A stretch of DNA of 64,000 bases from Pararhizobium sp. Its GTDB lineage: Bacteria > Pseudomonadota > Alphaproteobacteria > Rhizobiales > Rhizobiaceae. The notes under the pieces were generated by a model. That model was not told where the DNA came from. It did no database searches and saw nothing but the letters and a program-made list of their open reading frames with translations. The stretch covers positions 4,358,501 to 4,422,500 of the forward strand of contig CP051237.1 of the NCBI GenBank assembly GCA_017794825.1, read 5' to 3'. The position numbers were made by a program, and so were the translations under genes. The first letter of the stretch is position 1; each line of letters opens with the position of its first letter. Shown in pieces: positions 50,415 to 58,303 of the stretch.

Positions 50415-50587
50415 CTAGGGATACCAGTTCTGTGCGGCTTCGTCGCCCTTGCGGATCACCACGAAATTGTTGGCGAATACGCGACAGGATGGTCTCCACT
50501 CGCTGTCTTGCGACTGGATGCGGATATTGGCGCGCTCCGCGACGACCGTGCCTCCGTGGATGAAGCCGGTATGGCCGCCGCGGACCT
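50415..50587 (-). pseudogene. Degenerate duplicate of the 3' end of the CRTAC1-like gene
   Basis: Reads on the minus strand as a C-terminal tail that ends in the same A-A-Q-x-W-Y-P-stop as the intact CRTAC1-like protein encoded at 53803-55446. Shared blocks are A-E-R-A-N-I-R-I-Q and F-A-N-N-F-V-V-I-R-K-G-D. Similarity covers 50415-50587 against 53803-53986, with many substitutions and a short in-frame deletion near the H-x-G-F-I-H motif. No start and no N-terminal part. It lies next to an unrelated secreted-protein gene. Probably left by a duplication and deletion. Confidence 0.8.
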
Positions 50588-50599
50588 CTAACTTCTCCT

Positions 50600-51109
50600 T
50601 CAGGAACCTTGCGCGTTTTGACAGGCGCGCAAGGCCTCGAACGCGGCAAAGGTGCCTGTCAGGTCGATTACGATTGGCGGGCGTCCGTCATCCGCGGTAA
50701 TGGTGAGCTTGTGTCTTTTTGCGAGATCGTACACGAAGTCCGGATTGTTCACGCGGACGTAGGCGCCGCGCCATCCGTCCTGATATTGTTGCCCCTTGAA
50801 GTCTCCGGAAAACTTGTCTCCGTCGACATCGAATGTGACGGCGATTGTTTGTCCCGCCTTTACATCCGCCGGCGCCTGTGTGTAGAGCGCGACAAATCCT
50901 TCCGGCGCCTCTTTTGCCCGATTGATGCCCATCTGGATCTGTACGCCTTCCGGCGTTGTATGCATGACAAAACATCCCGGACCCATCTGCTGGTTGACCA
51001 TAATGTCCCAACCCGCCTCAGACCCGTACTCGGTGACTTGCGCATGAGCGGTGCTTGCTGAAAGCGCTGCTAGAACGACGACTGCTATGCACCTGTTTGG
51101 CGTAATCAT
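50600..51109 (-). CDS. Small secreted protein, possibly IalB-like
   Basis: 169 residues with a signal peptide (R-C-I-A-V-V-V-L-A-A-L-S-A-S-T-A-H-A, cleavage about 23). The mature part is beta-rich with one Cys in G-P-G-C-F-V-M and one near the end (R-A-C-Q), which could bond. The layout is like the invasion-associated locus B family of periplasmic proteins but the match is loose. ATG at 51109 follows AAGGGAG. Its last codons abut the CRTAC1 remnant. Confidence 0.65.
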   Translation of the reverse strand: MITPNRCIAVVVLAALSASTAHAQVTEYGSEAGWDIMVNQQMGPGCFVMHTTPEGVQIQMGINRAKEAPEGFVALYTQAPADVKAGQTIAVTFDVDGDKFSGDFKGQQYQDGWRGAYVRVNNPDFVYDLAKRHKLTITADDGRPPIVIDLTGTFAAFEALRACQNAQGS

Positions 51110-51396
51110 GCTGTGCTCCCTTGCATTCAGCTTTTCTTATCAAACCGCGCCTGCCAAAGTATATTCCAACAGGACGATGCATTCAAACCGTTAGGCGATT
51201 GGGGCCCCTTGGCTCCCGTTTTCTTCATTTTGCCAAGCTTAATATTTAATTCACACGTTAAAAGAGCGACGTATACACAATGTTATCAGTATCGTATACA
51301 GATTTACTCCACTGTGTTATATTTGCACTACCAGCCTGGACAAGAAATTGTTACAACTCTGGTCTTAACCCGATTCTTTGGTTGTGAGGTCAGAAC
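51110..51396. other. AT-rich intergenic region with CGTATACA repeats
   Basis: No convincing gene. Base composition is clearly more AT-rich than the rest of the window between about 51230 and 51370. CGTATACA occurs at 51270-51277 and 51293-51300. Probably contains the promoter of the small lipoprotein gene. Confidence 0.5.
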
Positions 51397-51540
51397 ATGG
51401 CGGGCAAAGTTTTCGTTTCAATAATGTTGGTGCTTGCGCTTGGGGTGACAAGCGGATGCGCAGGTTGGGGTAAAGGCAAGGGCAAGGGAAAAGCGCCAGA
51501 GGTTTACGAACCGGCTCCGGCTCCCGTTTACAAGCCCTGA
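51397..51540 (+). CDS. Small lipoprotein (47 residues)
   Basis: A short gene not longer than 47 codons: A-G-K-V-F-V-S-I-M-L-V-L-A-L-G-V-T-S-G-C gives a lipoprotein signal with Cys at residue 20. The mature part is G-W-G followed by K-G repeats and a Pro-rich tail (P-E-V-Y-E-P-A-P-A-P-V-Y-K-P). A strong terminator begins 10 bases after its stop, which supports a real transcription unit. Similar tiny K-G and P-rich lipoproteins occur in Rhizobiales; function unknown. Confidence 0.65.
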   Translation: MAGKVFVSIMLVLALGVTSGCAGWGKGKGKGKAPEVYEPAPAPVYKP

Positions 51541-51550
51541 TCGGCTGACG

Positions 51551-51586
51551 AAAAGGCATTGGCAATCATCGCCGATGCCTTTTTTC
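51551..51586 (+). terminator. Rho-independent terminator
   Basis: AAAAGGCATTGGC (51551-51563) pairs with GCCGATGCCTTTT (51571-51583), 13 positions with one G-T pair, loop of 7, then a run of T continuing to 51585. Ends the small lipoprotein transcript. Confidence 0.85.
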
Positions 51587-51838
51587 TTCAACCTTGCCAA
51601 AGGGTCAGTGGTCCAAATCCGACATTTGAATCCCACTGCGGCGCTCTCTTGAATAGATGTCGGAATCTTCGGGGCCGCCGGCGAGATACTGGTTCAGGTG
51701 GAGCGGTGATTTTGACATTTGAACAATGAGTTCACCTCTTGTGTGACCCGGATGTCAGATTTGCTTCGCTAGCCTGAAAAGGCGAACTGTCGAACAAATG
51801 TCAGCGCTTGGTTTGCGTTGGCGGCGTTGGGGGTTGAT
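51587..51838. repeat. Non-coding stretch with GACATTTGAA-type repeats
   Basis: No gene seen. GACATTTGAA-like motifs occur at 51621-51630 (GACATTTGAA) and 51714-51723 (GACATTTGAA); CAAATGTCA at 51795-51803 is the inverse of TGACATTTG at 51713-51721. This could be the remains of an insertion-sequence end, but no transposase or intact terminal repeat is visible. Confidence 0.35.
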
Positions 51839-52567
51839 TTGGCTATTTTCAACTGCCGTCACCTGTTGGCGGCAAGTATGATGGTTTTTGTTGCGGCATG
51901 CCAGACCGGCGGCGACGCAGATGTCGCGGGCGAAACGCAAGGCGCAGCAAACGAGGCTTCGTTTTCGAGCGAAACGGGTCCGGCCACGTCGCGGGCCGCT
52001 TCAGCGCGTGAAAAACTGCTGAGCCAGGAAAAGTTTGACCCGACTGCGTTGGCGCAGGCCTCCATCGCCACGGACAAGCGCTACTTCATCGATTTCCGTT
52101 CGCGCTATGCGCTTTCCTACGGGCATACGTTTGTCGTCTTCGGGCGTGTGGATTCACGTGGACAAGAGGTCGGCGTGGAAGTGTCCGGCCTTGCACCGGC
52201 TTCCGACGATCCTGCCGTATACGCAGCTGGCCATTGGGTGCCCGTCAAGTCCTCGACCGGTTGGACCGATGGCGACTCGGAATTCGAATACATGACCGCG
52301 ATCTGGCGGGTAATGCTCACGAAATCGGAATACGACAAAGTTGTCGCCGATATTCGCGAATTGCAGGAGAGCAAAACGCATTGGCATGCGGTAGTTTACA
52401 ACTGCAATGCATACCTCGGCGATATCGCGTCATCGATGGGTTACAGGGCTCCAAATCAGTGGCTTATGCCGAGAGACTACATTACCCGCCTTCGCAAGAT
52501 GAATGGCGGGAAAGACGCTATCGGCTGGACAGCGCCGTCCGCCCGTACGCCGCCCGGATTTAGTTGA
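51839..52567 (+). CDS. Lipoprotein with possible permuted papain-like (NlpC/P60-LRAT type) domain
   Basis: 242 residues. The signal L-L-A-A-S-M-M-V-F-V-A-A-C places the lipid-anchored Cys at residue 21. The mature part has Y-G-H-T-F-V-V-F-G-R (His96) and, about 90 residues later, Y-N-C-N-A-Y-L-G-D-I-A (Cys189). A His in an early strand followed by N-C-x-x-F/Y at a helix start is the pattern of circularly permuted NlpC/P60/LRAT enzymes. The function is unproven. Start is a TTG at 51839 after GGGGG; 51818 is possible. Confidence 0.65.
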   Translation: MAIFNCRHLLAASMMVFVAACQTGGDADVAGETQGAANEASFSSETGPATSRAASAREKLLSQEKFDPTALAQASIATDKRYFIDFRSRYALSYGHTFVVFGRVDSRGQEVGVEVSGLAPASDDPAVYAAGHWVPVKSSTGWTDGDSEFEYMTAIWRVMLTKSEYDKVVADIRELQESKTHWHAVVYNCNAYLGDIASSMGYRAPNQWLMPRDYITRLRKMNGGKDAIGWTAPSARTPPGFS

Positions 52568-53036
52568 CAGCCCGACACGGTCCTGGCGCCCATGGGCAAG
52601 TCGGAGGTGCGCCACATAGGAAACCCTGTCGCCGATGATCATCGCGCCAGTCGGTATCAAATTCTGCCAATGCTGGTGCATTCAACAGTATCGGGCAATT
52701 CCTGCATTTGACGACTGTCGCTTGTTTTGCGGCTTCGACGCTGTTGCGGTTTCCGATTATTGTTGGAGGACGCGTGGGCAATTGTTAAGTTTCAGGTCAG
52801 GCGGGAACGGGCCCATGCAACGCAGCTTTGCCGGAACGGATCTGCAGGAGTTGTGAGTTGTTGCGGACACCAGTTTTCCAGGCAACCCTCGAGAAATATG
52901 AAAGACAGTTTGCGAATCGACCGCGATGTGAAGATTGCCTTGGACATTTTCTGACTGTCGCATGACGTCGCAAAATGGTATCGATTGGCCTGCACGACCG
53001 GTTGCCTGGCAGTTCATGGTAATGGGGAGTAATCGG
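52568..53036. other. Intergenic region, no gene seen
   Basis: 469 bases between the lipoprotein and the L,D-transpeptidase. Only short frames without family features. It repeats GACTGTCGC at 52713 and 52952 (a spacing of about 240). Presumably holds the transpeptidase promoter; no clear -35/-10 pair was found. Confidence 0.5.
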
Positions 53037-53687
53037 GTGAAGCGTCGGGATTTTATTGCAGGCAGTGCAAGTTTGCTGGGTTTTGCAGCGACAGGGTGCG
53101 TCTCCTATACTGGAAACCCTGACTACAGCATGAATGTTGGAGTGCCGACCTATTATCGATCCCTGTACGGACCCGTACCGCAGGAACAGTTTCCTCTTCC
53201 GGCGGTCGATTTGAGCAAGGTTCCGGAACGCTATTGGCGGACGGAGGTGGATTACCATTCGGATCAGCCGGTCGGAACACTTGTTATCGAGAGAAGTGAA
53301 TTCTTCCTTTACCTCGTACAACCGGGTAATCGGGCCATACGATATGGCGTAGGTCTGGGGCGCGCCGGCTTCGGATGGTCCGGATCAGGCAATATCGGTT
53401 GGAAGCAATCGTGGCCCACATGGACTCCGCCAGCCAACATGATAGCCCGCGAACCCCAATTTGCCCAATATAGCAGCGGGATGCCACCCGGACTCAACAA
53501 CCCCCTCGGAGCCCGGGCGCTCTATATTTATCGCAACGGCAAGGACACGCTTTACCGGGTGCACGGATCACCGGATTACACGTCGATCGGGCAGGCGTTT
53601 TCCAGTGGCTGCGTGAGGATGCTGAACCAGGATGTTATCGATCTCTACAACCGCGTGCCGGTCGGCGCGAAGATAATTGTGAGTTGA
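53037..53687 (+). CDS. L,D-transpeptidase, Tat/lipoprotein signal
   Basis: 216 residues. The K-R-R-D-F-I-A-G-S-A-S-L-L-G-F-A-A-T-G-C start combines a twin-Arg motif and a lipobox Cys. The catalytic YkuD domain ends in H-G-S-P-D-Y-T-S-I-G-Q-A-F-S-S-G-C-V-R-M, with the reactive Cys of S-x-G-C-x-R. Such enzymes cross-link meso-DAP residues or attach lipoproteins to peptidoglycan. GTG at 53037 after GGGGAG is preferred to ATG at 53022 because it begins directly at the K-R-R. Confidence 0.87.
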   Translation: MKRRDFIAGSASLLGFAATGCVSYTGNPDYSMNVGVPTYYRSLYGPVPQEQFPLPAVDLSKVPERYWRTEVDYHSDQPVGTLVIERSEFFLYLVQPGNRAIRYGVGLGRAGFGWSGSGNIGWKQSWPTWTPPANMIAREPQFAQYSSGMPPGLNNPLGARALYIYRNGKDTLYRVHGSPDYTSIGQAFSSGCVRMLNQDVIDLYNRVPVGAKIIVS

Positions 53688-53802
53688 CAGCACTGCACAC
53701 ATAGCGCCGACGATAGCCGCCGTTAAGCCGGAAGCAGCGCCTGCATTCCTGCGTATCTCGGATTGAGAAACCTCCATACTGAAAACAGTGTCGGTGTTCG
53801 CC

Positions 53803-55446
53803 TTACGGATACCAGTACTGTGCGGCGTCGTCGCCCTTGCGGATCACGACGAAATTGTTGGCGAAGACCCGGTAGGAGGGGCTCCATTCGCCGTCCGGCC
53901 ACTGGATGCGGATATTGGCGCGTTCGGCGACGCCCGTGCCGACATGGATGAAGCCCGAATGGCCGGAGGCGTGGCCGCCGCCGACCTGAACCTTGCGCAC
54001 CCGCGTCTCGTTGCCTGACTTGACGAGGATCGTCGCGCCGACCGCGTTGCGGTTCGCACCTTTCTGCTGCAGTTCGATCTCAAGCCAGTTGCCCATCGGC
54101 CGAGCCCTGTCGCCGGCGCGGCCGCCGAGGTTGCGGAACAGGCTCGCCGGTCCGCCGCGATTGACGACGAGCAGGTCCAGCATGCCGTCCATGTTGAAAT
54201 CGGTCACGACAGCGCCCCGGCCGCGCCGGTCGAGATCGATCCCCGCCCGGTGGCCGACCTCGACAAAGGAGCCGTCGAACTGGCCAAGCAGCAAATTGTC
54301 GGGATCATAGGCGGCGAACTCCGGCATCCGCTCGACATTGCCTTTCGCGATGAACAGGTCGAGCCGTCCGTCATTGTTGAAATCGGCGAATTCCGAGTGC
54401 CAGCCCGTCGAAGGTTTGAGGTCGTCGCCCGTATAGGGCCGATGGGCCGTCGCGCCGCGCTCGAAGGCGATGTCGCGGTAGACTGGGCGGCCTTCATCCG
54501 CCTCCAGATCCAGCGTCTGCAGCTTGGTGTCGCCCATGGAGGTCAGCGCATATTCCGGAAAGCCGTCGGCGTCGATGTCGCCTTCCGCGATGCCCATGCC
54601 CCAGATGGTCATGCGCCGCCAGCCGTCGGAGCGGCGGTAGAGGCGAGGGGCCTTGCCGGCGTCTATGCGCCACATCTGCTCCTCGCCGCCGTCACGGTAA
54701 TATTGCCGGTCGTTGCTCACGCGCAAATCCGGATGGCCGCTGTGGTCCCAGTCGGTGAAGAGCATGGACAGCGCGCAGTAGCCTGGCGACAGCGCCTCCG
54801 GCGCGCCATAGTCGGGTTTTTCGGAGTTCTGCGGCCGCATCAGCTGGTTGTCGTGGCAGGTGCCCCAGGGCGATCCGGGCGCCGACCGGTCGACATAGTT
54901 GCCGATCGCGAGCGTCGGAAAGATTTGCGCGTCCTCGAAAGTCGCGGCGAAGGCGGTCGACCAGGCGCGGCCGCCGTCAAAGGCGAATTCGCGGCTGGCG
55001 TTGGTAAAGCTGCAGTCTGGTCCGCCCTTGAGAACGAGATTGCGCCCGACCTTCAAAACGACGACGTCGCGAAAACCGTCGTTGTCGATATCGATCGGGT
55101 AGAGGCCGGTGACGTTTTCGAGATCGGAGGGATTGACGTCGATCGCGCGACTTTCGAATTTCAGAGCGCCGCCGGCCTCGCTGCGATTGACGTAAAGCTG
55201 TGTTTCGCTTGTCCCGCCGGCCAGTATGAGATCGGGAAACCGGTCGCCGTTGCAGTCGAAGGAGGCCGCGCCGCCGCCGACGAAGAACTCCCAGGGTCCC
55301 AGGTACTGGTGATCGATTCCGGCGCTGGCCGCCACTTCCTGCATGACGGGAATATCCATCGCCAGGTCGTCCGCGGTCACTTCCTGCGCGCTCGCGGCAA
55401 TCGATGAACACATGGCCAATGAGGCCAGGAGCAGGAGACGTCTCAT
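53803..55446 (-). CDS. CRTAC1/ASPIC-UnbV family secreted FG-GAP repeat protein
   Basis: 547 residues with a signal peptide (R-R-L-L-L-L-A-S-L..., cleavage about 20). Repeated beta-propeller FG-GAP blocks carry calcium-loop Asp motifs: D-C-N-G-D-R-F-P-D-L, D-I-D-N-D-G-F-R-D-V, D-F-N-N-D-G-R-L-D-L, D-F-N-M-D-G-M-L-D-L. The C-terminal part is an ASPIC/UnbV domain (W-L-E-I-E-L, G-A-T-I-L-V-K, G-G-H-x-S-G-H-S-G-F-I-H). Function of the family is unknown; it is often linked to di-haem oxidases. ATGA overlap with that gene here. Confidence 0.88.
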   Translation of the reverse strand: MRRLLLLASLAMCSSIAASAQEVTADDLAMDIPVMQEVAASAGIDHQYLGPWEFFVGGGAASFDCNGDRFPDLILAGGTSETQLYVNRSEAGGALKFESRAIDVNPSDLENVTGLYPIDIDNDGFRDVVVLKVGRNLVLKGGPDCSFTNASREFAFDGGRAWSTAFAATFEDAQIFPTLAIGNYVDRSAPGSPWGTCHDNQLMRPQNSEKPDYGAPEALSPGYCALSMLFTDWDHSGHPDLRVSNDRQYYRDGGEEQMWRIDAGKAPRLYRRSDGWRRMTIWGMGIAEGDIDADGFPEYALTSMGDTKLQTLDLEADEGRPVYRDIAFERGATAHRPYTGDDLKPSTGWHSEFADFNNDGRLDLFIAKGNVERMPEFAAYDPDNLLLGQFDGSFVEVGHRAGIDLDRRGRGAVVTDFNMDGMLDLLVVNRGGPASLFRNLGGRAGDRARPMGNWLEIELQQKGANRNAVGATILVKSGNETRVRKVQVGGGHASGHSGFIHVGTGVAERANIRIQWPDGEWSPSYRVFANNFVVIRKGDDAAQYWYP

Positions 55447-56861
55447 TCAGGTATCTCCATCGTCTTGAGAAAGGCGATCAGCGCCCGGCGGTCGTCCTCG
55501 CCAGCGTTCGCATAGCGGTCTCGGCTTTTCCTCGCATCGCCGCCATGGGCAAGGATCACCTCGGCGAGGGTCGTCAGGTCGCCGCGATGGCCATAGGGCG
55601 CGGTGGAGGCGATGCCCCACAATTCGCTCGTCATGAAGATGTCGCGTTCGACGAAGCGCTGGGCGAGCAACTCGTTGCCAAGCGTTGCGATCTGCCGGTC
55701 GGCGATCTTGTGTCGTTTGAGGTCGCCGAAAAGCGGCACGAGAACGCGGCCCTGGTCATCCTTCGGCAGAGTTTTCGCCCAGTCCAGCAGGGCAAGGTCG
55801 TAGACCGCGCCTTCTTCGCCCTCGCCAAGCCGCAAGGTGCCGGCTGCGTCGAGCGGGCCCGGGTCGGAAAAGGCGAGGCTTTCCAGCGGTAGGGCGGGGC
55901 GGTGACATTCGGCGCATCCGAACTCGTCAAACCGCGCGCGGCCTTCGCCTGCGAGCGCTCGCCATTCATCGTTTTCAGGCGTGCGCGTCACCGGCGGCGG
56001 ACGGCTCGCCTGCCAGGCGACGAGAGCCGAGACGTCGCCGGCCGTAATCTCGCGATCGAGGCCGTCTTCGTCGAAATCGGCTTCTCCTGTCCAGCGCGCG
56101 CCAAAGCGCTCGTCGGCCTGCATGCCGAGGTGATCGTTCAGCGCGTTGATCGTGAACTGGCGCAGCGACGTCATTACGCCTTTCTGGCTGAAAGGACGGA
56201 TCACCAGATCCGTATCGATCCCGTCGAGGCCCGTCAGGTCGACGATGCCGTCGGGATGGATCGTCAGCACGCCGAAATCCACGCCCTTGGCCACAAGACG
56301 CACGGTCTGTTGGGCGCCGCTTGATTTCGCCCGGCGGATCGCCTCGTTTCGCTGTCTCTGCAGATCGGCGCTCATTTCGCGCGCCAGCAGCTCCACCAGT
56401 CCGGCGCCCATCAGATGGTTGGGATTGCGCTCGTTGGAGAATTGCGGATCGGCGGAATCGAAATCCGCATTGCCGAATCCTTCCGAGACGAACACATTGG
56501 CCGAGAAATCGGCGGCGGCGCCGATCACCGGATCGTTGTGGCAGGACGAGCAGGCGTTCGCGTCCATTCCCTGCATGCGCTGGAAAGCCTGTTCGACTGG
56601 GCGCTTGCGCTTGGTGGGTATGATCGCCTGCGTCGCCATCGGTCGTCCGGCGCCGTCGCCGGTGGTGTATTTGGCGACAAACAGCGCCTCGCCGGCGTCA
56701 ATCAGCGCCTTCAGGCGGGCCGCGTCCAGCGTTCCGGTGTAATCGCGCTGATCGATATGTTGGGAGACCGCCTTTTCGGACCAGGGATCGGCGGCGCCCG
56801 CCGCGCCGGTGATTGCGAGCGCAAGCGCAAGAGACAGAGGCAGGAAACGATCATATCGCAT
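55443..56861 (-). CDS. Di-haem oxidoreductase (DUF1111-like cytochrome c peroxidase relative)
   Basis: 472 residues, signal peptide to about 23 (A-L-A-I-T-G-A-A-G-A). Two c-type haem sites: C104-S-S-C-H108 and C316-A-E-C-H320. The spacing, the R-x-P-L-W-G-like E-L-W-G-I-A-S-T-A-P-Y-G-H-R-G motif and length match the DUF1111 group of putative peroxidases/thiol oxidoreductases. The start overlaps the end of the ROK gene by 11 bases, and its stop overlaps the CRTAC1 start. Substrate unknown. Confidence 0.87.
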   Translation of the reverse strand: MRYDRFLPLSLALALAITGAAGAADPWSEKAVSQHIDQRDYTGTLDAARLKALIDAGEALFVAKYTTGDGAGRPMATQAIIPTKRKRPVEQAFQRMQGMDANACSSCHNDPVIGAAADFSANVFVSEGFGNADFDSADPQFSNERNPNHLMGAGLVELLAREMSADLQRQRNEAIRRAKSSGAQQTVRLVAKGVDFGVLTIHPDGIVDLTGLDGIDTDLVIRPFSQKGVMTSLRQFTINALNDHLGMQADERFGARWTGEADFDEDGLDREITAGDVSALVAWQASRPPPVTRTPENDEWRALAGEGRARFDEFGCAECHRPALPLESLAFSDPGPLDAAGTLRLGEGEEGAVYDLALLDWAKTLPKDDQGRVLVPLFGDLKRHKIADRQIATLGNELLAQRFVERDIFMTSELWGIASTAPYGHRGDLTTLAEVILAHGGDARKSRDRYANAGEDDRRALIAFLKTMEIPE

Positions 56862-58092
56862 CGGTGAACACCTTCTGGAGCGGAGCCGTCGAACGGGCGA
56901 TTTCCTCGTCTAGCTCCAGCAGGGCCGTCATCGTACAGCCTTCCATGATCAGCGGCTTCTCGTTCGGAAAACAGGAAATTTCGATTTCGGAGCCTGAAAC
57001 ATAGGGATTGATGTCGCCAATGGCCCGGCGCAGCGGACCTTCGATGAAGTCGAAGGCCCGGGTGCCGGAACCGACCAGCGCCACCGGGAAGGGATCGACG
57101 AGCGCGAACATGTTGGCCAGCCCCGTTCCCAACGCCTCTCCAGCCTCCGTGAACGCAGCGATCGCATCCTTGTCGCCATTCTTTGCAGCCTCGATGATCT
57201 GCGAAATCTCCGCCTGCGCGATATCGTTGCGCGGCACCGATTCCGGACCTGCGTTTGTGGCTCTGCGATAAATCGCGTAGTCGCCGGCATAGGCCTCGAT
57301 GCAGCCGGAGCGCCCACATCGGCACAGCGCGCCGCGCGGCATGTGCGACAAATGGCCGAACTCCGTCGCAGACGAGCGGATGCCGGTCACCAGCACGTCG
57401 TTCAGCATGAGACCCATGCCGATGCCGTGGGAGAGCAGAACCGCGGCGAAATTGCTGGCGAACCGCTCCGGTTCGCGCCAGTGGAGCGCCAGCGCAATCA
57501 TGCAGCAATCGTTGGAAACCCGGGCCGGAACGCCAAAAGCTTTTTCAAGCGCTTCCTTCATGCCGATATTGCGATAGCGCGTGATGGGAGACCAGAGCAT
57601 CGCCGTGCCCTCGACATCCGTGATCCCTTGGACGCCAAGTTCGATGCGTTCGAGTTGTCCGGCGCCTGGGCGGAGGCTGGTCAATGCGTCGGAAATGGTC
57701 TCGATCAGCGTCCGCGGAAACTCTTCAGGACCGGCTTCCCGCGCCCTGAACGCGCGATCGATTTCGGCGACCGTTTTCCCGGTGTAGTCGCAGACCGTCA
57801 CCGCAATCCGGTCGAGCTGCTGTACAGCCGAAGCAACGAGAGCCGCGTTCGGGTTCAGGGACAACCGAACCTGCGGACGTCCGCGGCGAAGCGCGCCGTC
57901 TTCTGTGCCCTGGAGGCTGACGATCACCGCCTCGTCGAGCAGCTCCGAAGTGATGGCCGAAACCGTTGACGCGCTCAGTCCGGTTTCCTGGCTGATATGT
58001 TTGCGGGAGACGTTCGCATGACGTCTGAGCACGGTCAGAATCCGCCTGCGATTGCGCTTTCGAACGTCGTCTGATCGTCCAAAATCGACCAC
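56851..58092 (-). CDS. xylR: ROK-family regulator, probable xylose repressor
   Basis: 413 residues. N-terminal winged HTH (I-L-T-V-L-R-R-H-A-N-V-S-R-K-H-I-S-Q-E-T-G-L-S-A-S-T-V-S-A-I) and ROK kinase-like domain with the zinc motif C-R-C-G-R-S-G-C-I-E and sugar-site D-C-C-M-I-A-L-A. Divergent from xylF, so it probably represses the xyl operon when xylose is absent. Its own 3' end overlaps the di-haem gene, which suggests that gene is co-transcribed. Glucose- or N-acetylglucosamine-type ROK ligands are the alternative. Confidence 0.87.
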   Translation of the reverse strand: MVDFGRSDDVRKRNRRRILTVLRRHANVSRKHISQETGLSASTVSAITSELLDEAVIVSLQGTEDGALRRGRPQVRLSLNPNAALVASAVQQLDRIAVTVCDYTGKTVAEIDRAFRAREAGPEEFPRTLIETISDALTSLRPGAGQLERIELGVQGITDVEGTAMLWSPITRYRNIGMKEALEKAFGVPARVSNDCCMIALALHWREPERFASNFAAVLLSHGIGMGLMLNDVLVTGIRSSATEFGHLSHMPRGALCRCGRSGCIEAYAGDYAIYRRATNAGPESVPRNDIAQAEISQIIEAAKNGDKDAIAAFTEAGEALGTGLANMFALVDPFPVALVGSGTRAFDFIEGPLRRAIGDINPYVSGSEIEISCFPNEKPLIMEGCTMTALLELDEEIARSTAPLQKVFTDAI

Positions 58093-58125
58093 TGTCCAAC
58101 AGTCCTCCCATCACCGGCCAAATTA

Positions 58126-58159
58126 TGTTGCAGTGCGAAAAAAATGCTTCATTGCAACA
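58126..58159 (+). promoter_or_regulatory. Inverted repeat operator between xylR and xylF
   Basis: TGTTGCA (58126-58132) and TGCAACA (58153-58159) are perfect inverse arms with a 20-base centre. Position between the divergent genes, with a TTGACA at 58184-58189 and AT-rich sequence just downstream, fits a ROK repressor site overlapping the xylF promoter. Confidence 0.55.
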
Positions 58160-58303
58160 ACTTAGCGCAGTTGATTTTAGATGTTGACACAGCTTTTCTA
58201 ATAAGTCACTATTTTTTTCGAGCCTCGAATTAAATGGCTCATGAGCACGTGCTGACATTGTCCGGCCAGTCGGGCAATGCCTACTCATCGGGAGGTTACA
58301 GTT

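Noticed and set aside
51587..51838. Insertion sequence
   Set aside because: Only short repeated motifs, no transposase frame and no clear terminal repeats or target duplication. Kept as a weak repeat feature.
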